Below, piece by piece: positions 33,687-46,977 of a DNA stretch of 64,000 nucleotides. The notes beneath the pieces were generated by a model. That model worked only from the letters and a program-made list of their open reading frames with translations. It made no database searches and had not been told where the DNA came from. Origin of the DNA: Dicyema japonicum (Eukaryota > Dicyemida > Rhombozoa > Dicyemidae); contig RDEW01000010.1 of assembly GCA_011109175.1 (NCBI GenBank), positions 186,001-250,000 on the forward strand, written 5' to 3'. The position numbers were made by a program, and so were the translations under genes. Numbering within the stretch: the stretch's first letter is position 1; every line of letters begins with the position of its first letter.

Positions 33687-36600
33687 TTAATAAGTCCCTT
33701 TCTTGTCATTAAATGAACGCCACATGGGATTCATTTCACGGGGAGAACTCAACATGTCCCGTTCGTAGTAGCCCATAGTAGGATCATAGTAACCACGACC
33801 ATTGTGCTGGTAACCGTTTTTTGGATTAGCAGAATGTCCATTCATCTTATGGACAGATTCATTATGATATCCATTGATCCAAGTATCAGGATTTCCCATG
33901 TAATAATCAGGAGGATACATCGAGTCGTACACTTCAAAGTTGTTTGGAGTCATCATTTGAGAGTTGTGGAAACTAAGTAATCACCATTAAAAACAAACTT
34001 AAAGTAATCCTGCGAATAGTGACTTTGTGGAGACTGAATGTAATCACGTGGGATCATATATCCTCCATTCTAAAACTTACTAATATCAAATTACCAATGA
34101 TTGATCCGGCATAGAATTATTCACTGACTGATAGTATTGATACTGAGGATCATTGTACATTTGTCCGTAATGGTTTGGTCGTACACTTGCCTGAGGGTGG
34201 TAAATGTGAGAGACTTCAGAACTATTTCCGTTCGCCTTTAGAGGCTTACGTACAGGCTTTGTAGCTACTGGGTGCTGAATGAGCATTTTTGATGGAGTAA
34301 TATCATCAACGTTATTAATGTATATTGGAAACATTTGCTTGAAGGGAGTAATAGGACCAAAATCCTCAGTTGTCAAACTTCTCAGTAGCACCAGTATGTA
34401 ATATTCAGATTCATTATTAGGAATTTGATTTTGGTCAAGAATGCAAGCTACACTAGTCATGGAATGAGTAGTAGTGTCTTCAATGGGTACACTATCGTTC
34501 TTTACATTTGCAGTAAATGACCTGGCCGCAGACTCCCCGTCGTAATACTCCAGAATTTCCAGAACATCCACGTGTGACTCAAGTCACAATGTGGGAGATT
34601 ATTTGCTGAGCCAATTTCATTGACTTGACATTCCCACTAGTAATAATCATACACCAAACCGCAGTTTAATCCGTCTTTGTTCCTGACCAGGCTGTTGTTG
34701 CTCCACTTCAATGTTTGCCAAACTTATCTCCCTTATTCTATTCATGTGAGATCCGCCACGACCCATAATACGCCCAAAAAGAGTTGACTGCACCAAAATG
34801 ACTCTTGACCTACAATCATCACTTTATTCATACTTTTTACTAATCTCTTGAGTGATTTCGTCCCCATAAGTAAAATTGGCCATCTTTTTCACCCTCTCAT
34901 GCTTCTTTTGACGTAAAGTTGAACAATCAGGTGCAAAGTCGCCTAAATGATAAAAAAGTTACAATAACTTGTAGGCTTTACTGTGTTGGGGTCACCCTGA
35001 GAACTAGACGCGGTAGATGGAGAATAAAAGTCAGTAATTTTGGGAAGTTGATAGGTGTATGAAGCACAGTTTGTTTGACTACTGTTAGGAGTGACCTCGC
35101 CATCGGAAAATGGGTGGCCGTTGATATCTAAGTCTTAGACTAAAAAATACTGTCAGTAAAGTCCTCATCCTTAGGAGATAACATCGCTTGTTCATTATTA
35201 CAATCACTGGAAATGGAGTTTAAAGTTTCGTCGGCTTGAAACTGCTCCATAGGATCAACAGTTTTAAAAGGAACGTCCGTGAAGTTAAACTCACCGACAT
35301 CATTTTGCGGTTGATTGGTTCTACGATATTTAATATTTAAGTAAACTCGAGAATATTGTCATCAACAAGCTGTTTGTCTATTTTACGTCTCTTTTTATTT
35401 TCCCGTTTACGAATGGAAGCCTCTTTCTTCCGTTCGTTTAGATTCTTCTCATCTTCAATCTGCCTTAATAAAATATCGGCATTTCTATCAGCCTCCAAAA
35501 TCTGGGTCTTTTTCGACTCAACGATAATATTAATGCACTTTTTACACCTCTCAAGCATGTCCTAGTAATTACATAAATATCTCAACATGATTCGTAATAG
35601 TGGATATAACTCTATGACAGACAGCATCGGAGGGATATTGCTTCACCTTCTGAACTAAATACTCTACAACATCCACGTGTCCATGACGAAATGCTGTTTC
35701 CAGACAAGACACACCCCGATTATTAGAAGTGTAGACGTCAGCTTGAGCTTCGACCAACATTTTCACAACAGGAAGATATCCTCCTGCCAATTAATCAACA
35801 ATAAACCGTTGGAAGCCAACCAAAGTGCAGTGCATCCCTTTTTATTTTTAGCATCAAGTTGTACATCACTTTTGATATTTAAATTAGTTACTTTTTAATC
35901 AACAACTCCACAAAAGAAGCTTTCCCCTTTCAGCACTTAATGTCAACGCAGTGTCACGTGTTTGTGTGGTGAGTGCAGCATTTACATCAGCACCGTATTT
36001 AATCAACACTTGAGCTACTTTTTCATAGCCGAGAGAGGCAGCTTCCATGAGAGGGGTGAAACCGCTCTGTCATTATAACCCATAGATAACCTTAGCCCTG
36101 TGTTCAAGGTATGCGTCATTACGAATTAATATCTCTGCAACATCTGGGTGGTTCTGGTAGCAGGCAAGAGTAAGGGCTGAGTTTCGATTAGTTTCGATAG
36201 AGCAGTTTATATCACATTTGTTATTAATTAACAACTCAACAGCTTCATAATGACCATTTAACGAGGCTAGCATGCATGGGGTTATCCCAAATTTGGCATC
36301 ACCACTAAGATTCAATAACATAGTCAACCGAGAGTCAACTTCTGCCCCAGCAGCAAGCAACACAGCCATCGTTGAAACATGCCCGGCAGAAGATGCCAAA
36401 CTGAGAGGAGTATAATCCGATGAATTCCTATGATTAATTTTAGAACCAGAATCAAGCAGGTATTTGACAATCTATGTGAATAATCAACTATTACATCCGC
36501 ATATCCAGCACTCGAAGCAATACTCAAAGCCGTATCCTTTCTATCCGATTCATCATCCAGATTAGCACCATATAACACTAATTCCTCTACCATCTCCAGG

Positions 36601-39007
36601 TCATTGGAAGTTATGGCAACCATCAATGGAGTATTCCCAACAATATGAAACAAAGCTACCTGAATTATCCTTTTGTTTCAAAAGAGACACAAATAACGAT
36701 CCCTTAATTTCACTACTCTGCGCTCCATCTTTTATAGAATTGGGCATCTTACATTTCTTCTAAAAGTTAGTCGTAGTACAGACAATGGGCGAATGCACCT
36801 GGCAAATGTTTTGACTTTCCACGCCAGCAGGAAGATTGGCAAAGGCATCCAATGAGATTGAGGTGCAATCAACTATATCGTTGATTTGAGCTAGGAACAT
36901 ATCATATTAGGGATACGAAAATATTTATCGTCAAATTGACATATTTCTGAAGAAATGTCAAATTGAAGGTCTGATGAGTGAGATAAGTCAGTTGGAGGGC
37001 TTATATAATTTACTATTGAGCAGAGCCCGTCAGTGTTCTTTAAGTTAGATAGAATCATACAGTTTTCCGTGATTTCCGTAAATTATAGGGAATATCATCA
37101 CCCTCATAGTCATCTAAAACATGTGACATAAATATACCGGAACTAGACACATTAAGTAATTTAGAATACTAAAATAAACTATTATAGGTAAACCTCATCC
37201 CTGTCTTCCCCCAGAGTTTGAACATCATCTATTAATTGATCAAGCAGAGCGACCATACGAGTATTACCACTCTTAGATATTTTGTGAAGCACATTGGAGC
37301 CATCCTTAAGAATAAAGAACAATTTCGACATTCAGGCAATGAAGGGGATCTGCTCCCTTTTTATATAAGAGGGAGACTATTTCAGGAGAGCCAGACTCAC
37401 AAGCAAGAGTGAATGCTGTGTGCCCAGAGTCAGTGATGCAGCAATTAATGGAATTGACGACTACAACTTTAATAAACTAAACAAATACAGGTATCTATCA
37501 GAAATATGACAATTTGAACGTTGGCGTTACTACAGGCCATCATGAGTGGAGTACGACCAAAACAGTCGGACTGCTCGCAGTATTTTCGAATACTATTAAG
37601 GCAGCATTTCTTATCAATCATAGCAGTGTAAAGCTGCTCAACAACATCTGGAGAATCGCAGTCTGCAGCATACAGCATTGTCGTTTGTTTGTTCAAGGTT
37701 TGGGCAAAGGGGTTAGCCCCATGTTTAAGAAGAAGGTCAATCATCTGAGAATGTCCCATTCTGCAGGCCTCCATGAGTGGAGTCCGTCCACCAGTCTCAA
37801 TATCTGCCCCCAAAGCTATCAGTCTTTCAGCGACATCCAAGTGATTGTGCTTGGAAGCCATAGAAAGGGCAGTTTTTAAAGTGATCTTGCAAACAGTATT
37901 CAACTCATTCAAAACAGCTAAAGGTAACAGACTTAACAAACTTGGATTATTCAACAGAAGGTTGAGGATTGGGTCAAATCTGTACTTGATGGCTTCAACA
38001 AGTGCCGTATTACCGTTGGTTACATTCAGCAAGTTTATGTTTGGTTGTTTATACAACAAATCGAATAGTTCCAGATTTCTTTTGTGAATGCTCGTAATCA
38101 GAGGGTTCTGATATACCTAAGTTTAAAAAAAGTAGACTATACAGAAGAATCCTCAACGGGAGAGCCGTTTGAAGAAGAGTCAAAATATGGATTGTTATTA
38201 AACCGACGGGAACTAGTGAATTTACAAGGACAATGCATTCCATGAGGAATCCTTGACTGTTTGTTGCACATGTCGTGGTTTTTCCTCGAAAGTTTTTCCT
38301 GCTTGCGGAGAGGAGGAACAGTCATGTTAGCACCGTGTTGCAGAAGAATGCTGGCTATGTAATTGTTTTCCGAATGTGAAGCGTGCATGAGAGGAGTGCA
38401 TGATTTCCAATCACATTCGTTGGGATCGGCACCATTTTGTAGAAGTAACTCGACCATTGCACAATTACTACTTAGCACAGCGGCTATCAGGGCAGTGCTT
38501 CCTGAAACTATGTCTAATTATAGAAACAAAACCAATCGAGCGTCCAGTTATGCTAAATCCATGATCAATTAGGAGCTTAAGCAATTGAATTTGATTGTTA
38601 TAAATCGTTTCGATTGCCAAAGTGGAGTCCAGCTTCATTTCTTCGATCGTATTCAATCTTCCCCCCGCAGCGAGATTCTGAAATGTGAGGAAAATTCACT
38701 TTGAAAAACTTGAGGTGGTCACACGCGTCCTCCAACATGGAGGAGGTGTCACTAAGAGGATTCAACTCCCTTATCAAATCTTCCAACTTATTCGTGGTGG
38801 CACAGTCCATTTGACAGCTAGAACAAAGTTGAGTAGTTTCTAGAATATGATGGAACTAGAACCTTTGAACAGCTTATCCCTTAAAGGGGAGGAAGATACA
38901 TCATCCTAATCCCATTATTGGATATAACTTACCAGTGAGACGTTGTCAGGATCACGACCAGTTTTGTATCTTCTGCTTTTTCGGATAAGGGGAGTTTTTC
39001 CAGGCAT
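33687..39007 (-). CDS. MASK/ANKHD1-type ankyrin-repeat and KH protein
   Basis: A large cytoplasmic scaffold implicated in Hippo/Yorkie and receptor signalling in other animals. It starts MPGKTPLIRKSRRYKTGRD (39007). A first ankyrin block runs about 38650-37200 (typical: GGRTPLMEACRMGHSQMIDL) and a second about 36650-35580 (GITPCMLASLNGHYEAVELL). The coiled coil follows at 35558-35340 (LLRQIEDEKNLNERKKEA and a basic KRENKKRRK run), a family-specific feature. Then comes a KH domain at 34830-34590 with the GxxG loop in LFGRIMGRGGSHMNRIRE. A Tyr/Asn-rich tail lies at 34571-33687. Introns checked are 23-26 bp, GT..AG. The KH end (QIISHIVT) meets an in-frame TGA at about 34580, while the tail is open in another frame, so either the protein ends there or the join is missed. 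The repeat count is lower than in human ANKHD1. Confidence 0.88.
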
Positions 39008-40202
39008 ACTAAAATATCACATAATTAAGCGTGGAAGTGATTTCCCAGAGCAATTTATTATTATCAATTCAATCTTAACTCAGATGGGCATTAATTAGCA
39101 ACATCACTACCTGCAACTTGACTATTATATCAATATAATTGACTCACATAAATTTAATTTCTAAATTATTTTATGAAAATTTAAATTCAATATTTATTAT
39201 ATAATCTTATAATTAAGAAGATTGCAATATTCTGATCAATAATTCATCTTCGTTGATATGATTTATTTTCTTTTAATTGTAATCGATTGCAAAATTTGAT
39301 TGCGACTGAATATTTGATAGGTTTTGATTAGTAATTGTTTTAATCACTCATACACATGTGAACAAACAATTTAAGGCTGACCGCTGAATAAATGCTTTTT
39401 ATGACATAAAAATCGTTTGAACACGTTTTTTACAAGTTTTGTTTCTAGTGAATTAAAATTTACCTTAAAAACCACGTTTTTATTAAATATTCTGTTATAG
39501 AAATTAATTTTAGCTGTCTTCTACTATTCTACTGAATCATCTTCGTCCCTACCAGATTCGACCTTCTCCCATGAGATCACTTGATAGCCGAGGACATGCC
39601 AATGATCTTGGGGCAGTAAAATAGATTATTCATAGTTCTGTGGTACGAAACTTTGGAAAAGGCTTTTCTTAAGACATATAATGCATTGATTCCTAGAAGT
39701 GCCCCCAATATAATGACTGAAATATCTTCAATTCTTCCACATCGAGTCGACTTCTTACAGTTTTCGAATTGACAGTTAGTCATTTCCCTAAGCCATTAAT
39801 TTTTGACATTATTCTAATTACATAAAAGTCAATAAAAACCTTAGACTTTTAACACTTTTAAGCATGGACTCTGCTACTGGTTTGAATTGATCATTTATGG
39901 AAATTCATTTATTTGAAAGTATTGGACTATAACTAGATAATCAAGACTAGAAGTGCAAGCGAACCGGAAAAGAATTTCGATAAAGATTAAGTATAAAGTA
40001 AGCAACTGCTAACCATTTATTTTATTGCTTTTAGTAAGTTTTTTAGGGCAAAGGAAACATCTGACTGATGAAGCGAAAAATAATTTTTAATTTTAATATT
40101 ATTACGTGATTGATAAATTTACCAAAAGATTTGATAAATTCTGGTTAACCATTTGAAATAAAAATTCAATATCTTTAAGCGCCAAAAATATTCAGTTTTC
40201 TA
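39008..40202. other. AT-rich spacer between MASK and the coiled-coil gene
   Basis: Divergent promoter region. Apart from the small ORF at 39577-39783, nothing was recognised. Confidence 0.4.
39577..39783 (-). CDS. Possible small membrane protein
   Basis: 68 codons starting at an ATG (MTNCQFENCKKSTRCGRIED), with three Cys residues in the first 15 positions and one hydrophobic segment (ISVIILGALLGINALYVL). A donor-like site near its stop could add a short acidic last exon. No family is recognised. It stands alone in an otherwise empty AT-rich spacer, which makes it slightly more credible than a random frame. Confidence 0.3.
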   Translation of the reverse strand: MTNCQFENCKKSTRCGRIEDISVIILGALLGINALYVLRKAFSKVSYHRTMNNLFYCPKIIGMSSAIK

Positions 40203-43200
40203 TGGACAATTTTGACACTCACCAAATATATCAAAAATTGAGAAAAGACATCGAATGTGTGGACAAATACAAGCGACAAGCAGAGGTTGAAATTTATGAA
40301 AAAGTTTAAATCGTGTTTTAATACATAGGATCTAGCGATTGCTGCATATCAGAAGGAAATCAAAGAACTGCGAGTTCGAAACAATGAAATTAGAGTACAA
40401 AATCTATTTTATTAAGCTCTCATGTACTCATACATCCGAAGAATTAGAAATCGAAAAAAATAGAACGAACGAATTTGAAGAGAGGTAAGTAACTTTACCA
40501 CTTTAGATTGGAGACAACTCAAATACGTTATTCTGTCTTTTTAGAGGAAATGAAACAAGTAGAAGAGGCAATCCTCAGATGTGAGAATGATAATATGGAC
40601 ATTAAAAAAGAGAATTCAAAGAGAAAACTGCTGATTGACGTAAAAGCATAATAAAATTGATAGTCGCTTACTGGTGACTTTAATAATCTTTCATTTCAAT
40701 CAAATACGTTCACTGCTGATCAAAAAAAGCCGGTTGATTTTATTAATCATAGCAGTGGAGAAAAAGAAGCAGGAATATGATACAAAGCTATCCGTCGTTG
40801 CCGAAGAGGTGGTTACGTTGAAATCCCAGGTTTTGCCCGTCATATTGTAGTTAACGACGCTTAATGAGGTCTACGAACGCAGCCTTTTCAAAAATGAAGA
40901 AATGATGGATGAGCTGTGCAGTGCCAATGTCAAAATGAAATCCTACCAACACAACCTCTCTAGTTGTGATGTGATGTAATAAAGTCTGCCTTTTCCCGCT
41001 GATGGACAAAGTGAAGGAATGGACTGACTGGATGAACTGTGAGATTGAACAACAATTCAGATTGATTAGATCAGCAATCGTAATTGTTTAATCACACCCA
41101 GAATAACCTCAACAAGAAATACATTCAAATAATCAGATGTATACTGAGATTAAGCTGTGAGAGAGTGAGGCAGTTTATTCAGTCATTTTGTATTGACTTA
41201 TCTCTGTCTGAACAAATTGACGAGGTGATGAGGAGAGTGACTGAGAGTGATTTCCGTCGTCTATTGAATCACAGAGAAATAGTAAAAAAGAATAGTTGGT
41301 ATGGTTGATTTAGTAGATATACTTTCTGAGAGCTTTAATCAACTTTTAAGGGAAAATAAAGTCAGAGAACAAACCTTTGAGGAAGAAATGCAAGCCAGAC
41401 AGATAAAACTAACTTTTTGGCCGCGAACTGGAAAAAACTGAAGAAGAGATTAAACTTTGTCATCAAGAAATTGAAAACCTATCAATGCTGGTTGATATCA
41501 AAGAGAATTTATACATAAAAATCCAAGAAGATATGATATCGCTAAAAGAATGCCACAAAAGTGAAAAGGAGAACATTTTACTTGATTTCGAAACATTAAA
41601 GACTGACTTGTCCGATAAAATGAGTCAATTGGAACAAATGCAAGGAGATAATAAGAAACTCACATGCCAACTAAAGAAAAATAAAGAAACTGTCGACCGT
41701 GTAGTCAACGAGCGTGATTCCTTAAAGGAGAAACTATCTATTAGCGAAGAGACGGTTAAGAGTCAGGGGGAAGTGAATAGCATGCTTAAAGTATCGCTAG
41801 AGTCCGCTAAAACAGTACAAAATGATTTGAGCCAACAAGTTGAAAGGGCGAAGACTGATTTGGAGAGTACAACAACTTTATTAGACCAGCAAGTGATAGC
41901 AAATAGAGACACCGAGCTTAGATTAGAGTCTCTTAAAGCCGACAATATTTCAATGAACAAGGAAGTATACCGTCTCATTGAAGAGTTAGATGATTGTAAC
42001 AATAACTTGGGGGAGAAAACCATAAGTCTCGAAAAAATAAAAAATTTGCTTGTCATAAGCAACAATGAGAGGGATTTAACCTTTGAGGAGTTGAATTCAA
42101 TAAAGCTAAGGCTTAATGATACACTTGATAATTTGAAGGAAGAGAATCTCAGAAACGATAAAATTACCAAAATGAGAGAATCTGATCAAAATGACCTAAG
42201 TTCTCTTAGACAGCAATTAAAGACTACAATGAATGCGTTGGACGAGGAGAGAGCAACTTTAGAAAGATTAAAACTTGCTAACAATGAACTGACGTTTACT
42301 GCAAGTGACGAAAAGCAGGAGATGCTGAAAGTGAAGGAAAAGCTTTTATTAACGGAAACCAAGCTAATCAATGCTGAGAACGATATTACCGCCCTTGAGC
42401 ACACAGTTGGCAGATTAAAACAAGAGAGTCAATCTCAATTGGAAATTATTGCCGAAACCAATGAATCGCTTGCTCAAAAGTGCTTAGAATTGAAGGAATA
42501 CAAGAATAAGGCGATCCAAGCTGGTAAAAATAACCAAGATCTCGTCAATTTAATTGAGACTGAAAAAATGAGGGGAAATTCCTTAGAAAGTGAAATGAAA
42601 CAACTTATTGAAAGTAAGGACTCAGAATTGGGAAGAATGAGGGATTTGATGGAGAACCAGCAATCTATCATGAATGAATTGGAAACTAATGCATCAAATG
42701 AGTGTGTTTCTTTGAAAAATGAGTTGAGAATTGCCAACAATCGACTCATTTTGTTAGAGAAGGACAGTGATCGGCAAAATGATGAACTTTTGTCATTGAA
42801 AATGGAAAAATTGGAGCAAATCAATAAAGCCCAAGCTAATCTTAAACGTGCTGAAGATGAACTTGCAATTAAAGGATCTCAGTTACAAAAAAAAGAGAGT
42901 GAAAATATTGAGTTAAGGATAAACATAAATAATCTCAATAAGCAAGTGGAGGACTTGACTAATAAAGCAAAGGAACATGGACTATCCACCAACAATCTTT
43001 TAAAGGACAAAGAAAGGCTTAAGAAGGACTCTAATGAACAAATTAAGTGCATGCAGAGAGACTTGGATAAGCTGAGATGTGAGTTAGATGAGAAAATATT
43101 GAAGAGTAACGAGATTGAGAAGGACAAATCTGAGATGGCCGCCAAAATCATAAAAAGCGAAGAAGTCAATAAACTACTGTCAAAGGATTTGGAAAATATG

Positions 43201-43927
43201 AAGGTCCTCTCACAAACGGGGGTGAGCCAACAAAAAGCAATGGAGACAATGTGTGCAAAAATTGAGGCAGAGTTGAAGAGATGTAGGGAGGAGTTGATCA
43301 TAAAGGACGCTCAAATTGATAGAATAAAGCAAGAATCTATCAGTATGGAGAGAATAACGGAGGATTTGTCAGCGACGATGAAACTTTTGGACCAAGAAAG
43401 GAAGGAGAAAACGGAAAATTCAATAAAACTGATTAAAAAGCAGGAAGAATATGACGGACTGGTTGAGAAGAACAGGGAGATTGCTCTAGAAGTTAACAAT
43501 TTAAAGAATCACAATGTAAAGTGGGTTTATATGGCAGATCAAAGAGACCGCCGATCTTAACAATCGAATATCGCAGAAAGACAATGAATTACAGCGAAAA
43601 GATAAAGTTATCGAAACGATGAAAAAACAAGTCGAGTTGTACAAGCAGGACATAAATAACTTGAAACCAGTTTGTTTCGCTATAAAATTCAGTTGGGCAC
43701 TAGCACACCTATTAGTAAAGTTGGCTCGACTGTGTCCCACCAATCTAACAGAAGAAAGAACCCTGTTTCTACGCAAAGCAAGATCATTTAAGAAGACAAA
43801 GAGTCAAGACAGAGATATATTCTCATTATATGTTGGATGGTGTTTTATATTGAAGGACGAGGATGACGAAGATGAATTAGAATTTCTGAATTTGCAACCG
43901 GCAAGCAATTTACAAAATAAAGTATAA
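40203..43927 (+). CDS. Long coiled-coil protein, centrosome/myosin-tail like
   Basis: Starts MDNFDTHQIYQKLRKDIECV at 40203. Several short exons with tiny introns (for example 25 bp from about 40309) lead to a 2-kb uninterrupted exon from before 41485 to 43508. The large exon encodes about 675 residues of nearly pure heptad-repeat helix (examples: ETVDRVVNERDSLKEKL, RKEKTENSIKLIKKQEE) with almost no Pro. A 22-bp intron after KNHN continues into ETADLNNRISQKDNELQR. The C-terminus is uncertain: one reading ends in an acidic stretch (DEDDEDELEFLNLQ) at 43927, another in a Ser/Thr-rich tail. The total is roughly 900-1000 residues. Composition alone matches CEP135/TSGA10, golgin or myosin-tail proteins. 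No diagnostic motif allows a choice, so no symbol is given. Confidence 0.75.
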
Positions 43928-44149
43928 TAATCGCTATATTTAGAAAACTAATAAGCAGGTCATAAAGAAAAATACGTTTAAACTGAGACCAAAGGAAAAA
44001 TATTTTTTTTAATAATCTAGTTTAGTTTTTGTTTGGGTTTACATTTTAAATGAAACACGCACTATATTTTTTTATTTGACTTGTTGATAAAAACAAGTGT
44101 AAGCCACGTGACTACTCCATTGAAGATTTCAAATCCTCTTTTCTCCCTT

Positions 44150-44245
44150 TATAGTAAGGTGGCGTTATGTGATCCACCTGTCTCAGGTGGCGTCCAGTGC
44201 CAGGATGGAACGAAAGAGGATCATTTGATGTCCCCAACTCCAAAG
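44150..44245 (-). repeat. Dispersed repeat C, copy 3
   Basis: On the minus strand reads tgatcctctttcg, then ctggcactggacgccacct, then gagacaggtggatcacat, matching the core of copies at 12148 and 15943. Confidence 0.7.
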
Positions 44246-44539
44246 AATGGACATCTACCTTTCATGCTGGTTCTGTATGATAATAATCATAATATTACTA
44301 AGCGTTGTTTGTTGATATTTTTCTGTTAACCGCTGGTTTGTGTTACTTTAAGAAAATAGTGAAAAAGAATCGAAAAAATCAGATATGTAGACAAAAAATA
44401 TTGCAGTTAATCTAACCGTAATTGAGAGGGAACTTTTATCTAATTTTGAGAATGAGCATGAAATCAGTTCATTTCTTCACTAAGAAAGTGCAAGCAAGTA
44501 TAATTAAAGCAAAGAAAAACAGAAATTAAATTTTATTTT

Positions 44540-45130
44540 GATAAAACATGAGTTTTTTATACCAGTAAAAAAGTTTAGACAAGGCGGAGGTCGAAAAACG
44601 AATGACAGTGGATACATCAATCAACCAGACGAAAATACATTTCACGAAGAAACTGAAAATCTTGGGATCACCTTCGACACACATGTCCTTTTCATCTCAT
44701 GTCGACGGCATCTCTGGAAGCTGCTAAGAAAGCTAGGGATAATCAAATCTATTTTCGGGGGCATTAAAACCCCTTTCCCAGCTTTGAAATTATTGTACAA
44801 ACAATTGTCAGCTATGCCTGTGCGTCATGGGGAATCAATCTGTCCTGGACAAACAAACAAAGAATCTCCGACATTCAGTCCTCAACAGCCACTACTGTTA
44901 GTAACCTAAAACTAGAAAAACTAATCTCCCCATCACTTAAAAACCTTATCCGACAAAATGGACAGAGATTTTCTACCCGGTACAGGTAGTATAACTCCCA
45001 ACAATACACAGCCACGACGTGTCTTATGAGAAGGGTATACATCACCCCTCTCCAATTTCTATTCCCCAAACCACCCCGCCTACAGAGAAGTTGCGCACAA
45101 TGATAGGATGAGGCCTTCGAGATCACTTAA
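44540..45130 (+). mobile_element. LINE RT C-terminal fragment
   Basis: Plus-strand frames contain LGITFDTHVLF (the usual LGvtfD box after the RT), KLLRKLGIIKSIFGGIKTPF, PALKLLYKQ and SWTNKQRISDIQSS. The fragment ends in the region VAHNDRMRPSRSL near 45120. It is related in layout to the Jockey-like fragments at 16163, 27775 and 52690. Confidence 0.7.
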
Positions 45131-45689
45131 TTAATTGAGTAATTAAATTAATTATTGGTGTTCTTGGGTTAAAAAAGTAAGGAACTCTAAGCGATGACTA
45201 CCATTTCACTCCTATTAGGAGATAAGTATCAGACTAATGCTTGCTTCGAAGAGATGCGAGGCCCGTAAAGGACTCTGGTTGAAGCAGAGGTTCGAAATGG
45301 CGTTGATGAAAGGAACTCCTTTGTAAGGCCTCTTGTTTTCTTTTTTCAAAAAGTTTTTTGTTTATTAAAAGCACTTTTTTTAAATTTTTGTTCTTTGTTA
45401 TTAACTTTTATTTTTCAAATAAAATCGCTATAACCGTTTACTCTATTTTCTTTTTTTAATAAAAACAATTAAATCTTCAAATAATAATAATATTCGCACT
45501 ATCCGAGGAGCCACATCAGTTATCGCTCCCCACATGCAGAACACACACTTGATTTTAAACAAAGAACAGTTATAATAGCTAATCGAGGGAGGATCAAGGA
45601 ATGCTCTTCACTTTTTGTTTTATTTTTCTTGGGTGTATGTCTTTTATATACGTTCCGGTTCCGCATTAAAGTTCACTGATGACTGAGTT

Positions 45690-45815
45690 ACTCGTCAAGC
45701 CAAAGCATATTGTTAATGCTGGTACCTTCAACCGAAATGTGCAGTATCGGGAATCGAAATAGCGACCTTCAGGCCTTTTGCCCGGAAACCGTCACGCTGT
45801 GCCATCCAGCCAAAA
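45690..45815 (-). mobile_element. tRNA-derived SINE
   Basis: On the minus strand, an A box (ggatggcacagcgtgacgg, from about 45808) is followed by a B box (gtcgctatttcgattccc, about 45768-45749) at tRNA-like spacing. A tail containing gtcatcagtg is also present in the copy at 48882. This is the clearest SINE in the window. Confidence 0.65.
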
Positions 45816-46033
45816 AAATCTTCAAATTGGCTACAAAATTTTAAGGAACCAAAAATAGCACATTTTCAGGGATTCACCTTATACTAAACATCCCAATCTT
45901 CATCTTACTTCTTGTTGGAATCGCACAAGGACATGCAGTTGATCCGTAAAAAATAGGCAAGTGGAGGATCACGTTTCAGGTCACTAGTTAATTTATTCAC
46001 CCCACTCCCCTCAATTAAAGAATACGGTTCTAC

Positions 46034-46074
46034 GTAAATTCATCGCCGGTAAATTCATCGCCGGTAAATTCAAG
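46034..46074. repeat. 15-bp tandem repeat
   Basis: The unit gtaaattcatcgccg is present twice exactly and a third time in part (46034-46074). Confidence 0.8.
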
Positions 46075-46977
46075 CGACCACGTGGGTTCTTGAAAGAAGA
46101 GGTCGAAATTTTGATTTTTTATATTATCATTAAAATGTGATTTTGGAGATTAATTTGACGATATGAGTCACGTGGCCAGATCCCCAAGATAGAAGAAAAT
46201 TGAAAACTTCAATTTTCCAAATAGTGCTAAATATTAATTAACGATGTGCACCACACGTGTGTGTATTGGTTAAAGTGATAGAAAAATTATTGATTATTAC
46301 TGATTATTGATTAATAACAAATGTCAAACCTTAAGTGAATATTTATGATAATATAATTTTTAGAAAACAAGTTTATGACAATTATTAACAAAAACATTGT
46401 TAATTTCTAAAATGCTAAATTATAGGCAATGCCTTTTAATTTTCGCGATTATCGAAGTGTATTTTTCCTTTTGTGTAGGACCTTCCCCACCAGCAATATA
46501 CTGCTCAATTTTAATTTCATTTCTTGTTCTTTCTTCAAAACATCAATAAACTTCCAAATAGATTTTTTCTCGTTGTAAAAATTGTTGTTCTGTTAACACT
46601 GTCTTCACTATCAAACAGTAGAAAAGGTTCATTGGCGTAAGAGTATCTGTATTCTGGAGGTATTCTTAACTAGTCTATGTTAAGTTGACTTGATCTTTTA
46701 AATTTCTTAATTTCTAATATTTCTTTCAATTAAAGAAGCTGTGGGTAGTCGGGCAGACACCTCCAGTGACAAACCCACACCAAAGAAAACCTTATCTGAC
46801 AAAAAGTAACAACAAAAAGATCAGTCAGATAAAGCTGTGGCAGGTAATTTGAAGGCGGAGAAGAGAACAGGCCCTCTTATAGTCGTCAGAAAAGTAGGAA
46901 GGGCAAAGTAACAAAAAAGACATTTGTACCAATCTGGTTTACTTTAAATAAAGACATTAGTGTATTATATTAGTCAG

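Larger units (their letters stand above)
45131..46977. other. Intergenic, repeats only
   Basis: AT-rich. Contains a SINE-like copy and a small tandem repeat listed separately, with no recognisable coding sequence. Confidence 0.45.

Noticed and set aside
37514-38087. Plus-strand frames opposite the first ankyrin block
   Set aside because: Antisense to well-conserved ankyrin repeats on the minus strand.
41763-43776. Several long minus-strand frames, Ser/Leu/Phe-rich, opposite the coiled-coil gene
   Set aside because: They are mirror images of the Lys/Glu-rich heptad codons on the plus strand and have no domains of their own.
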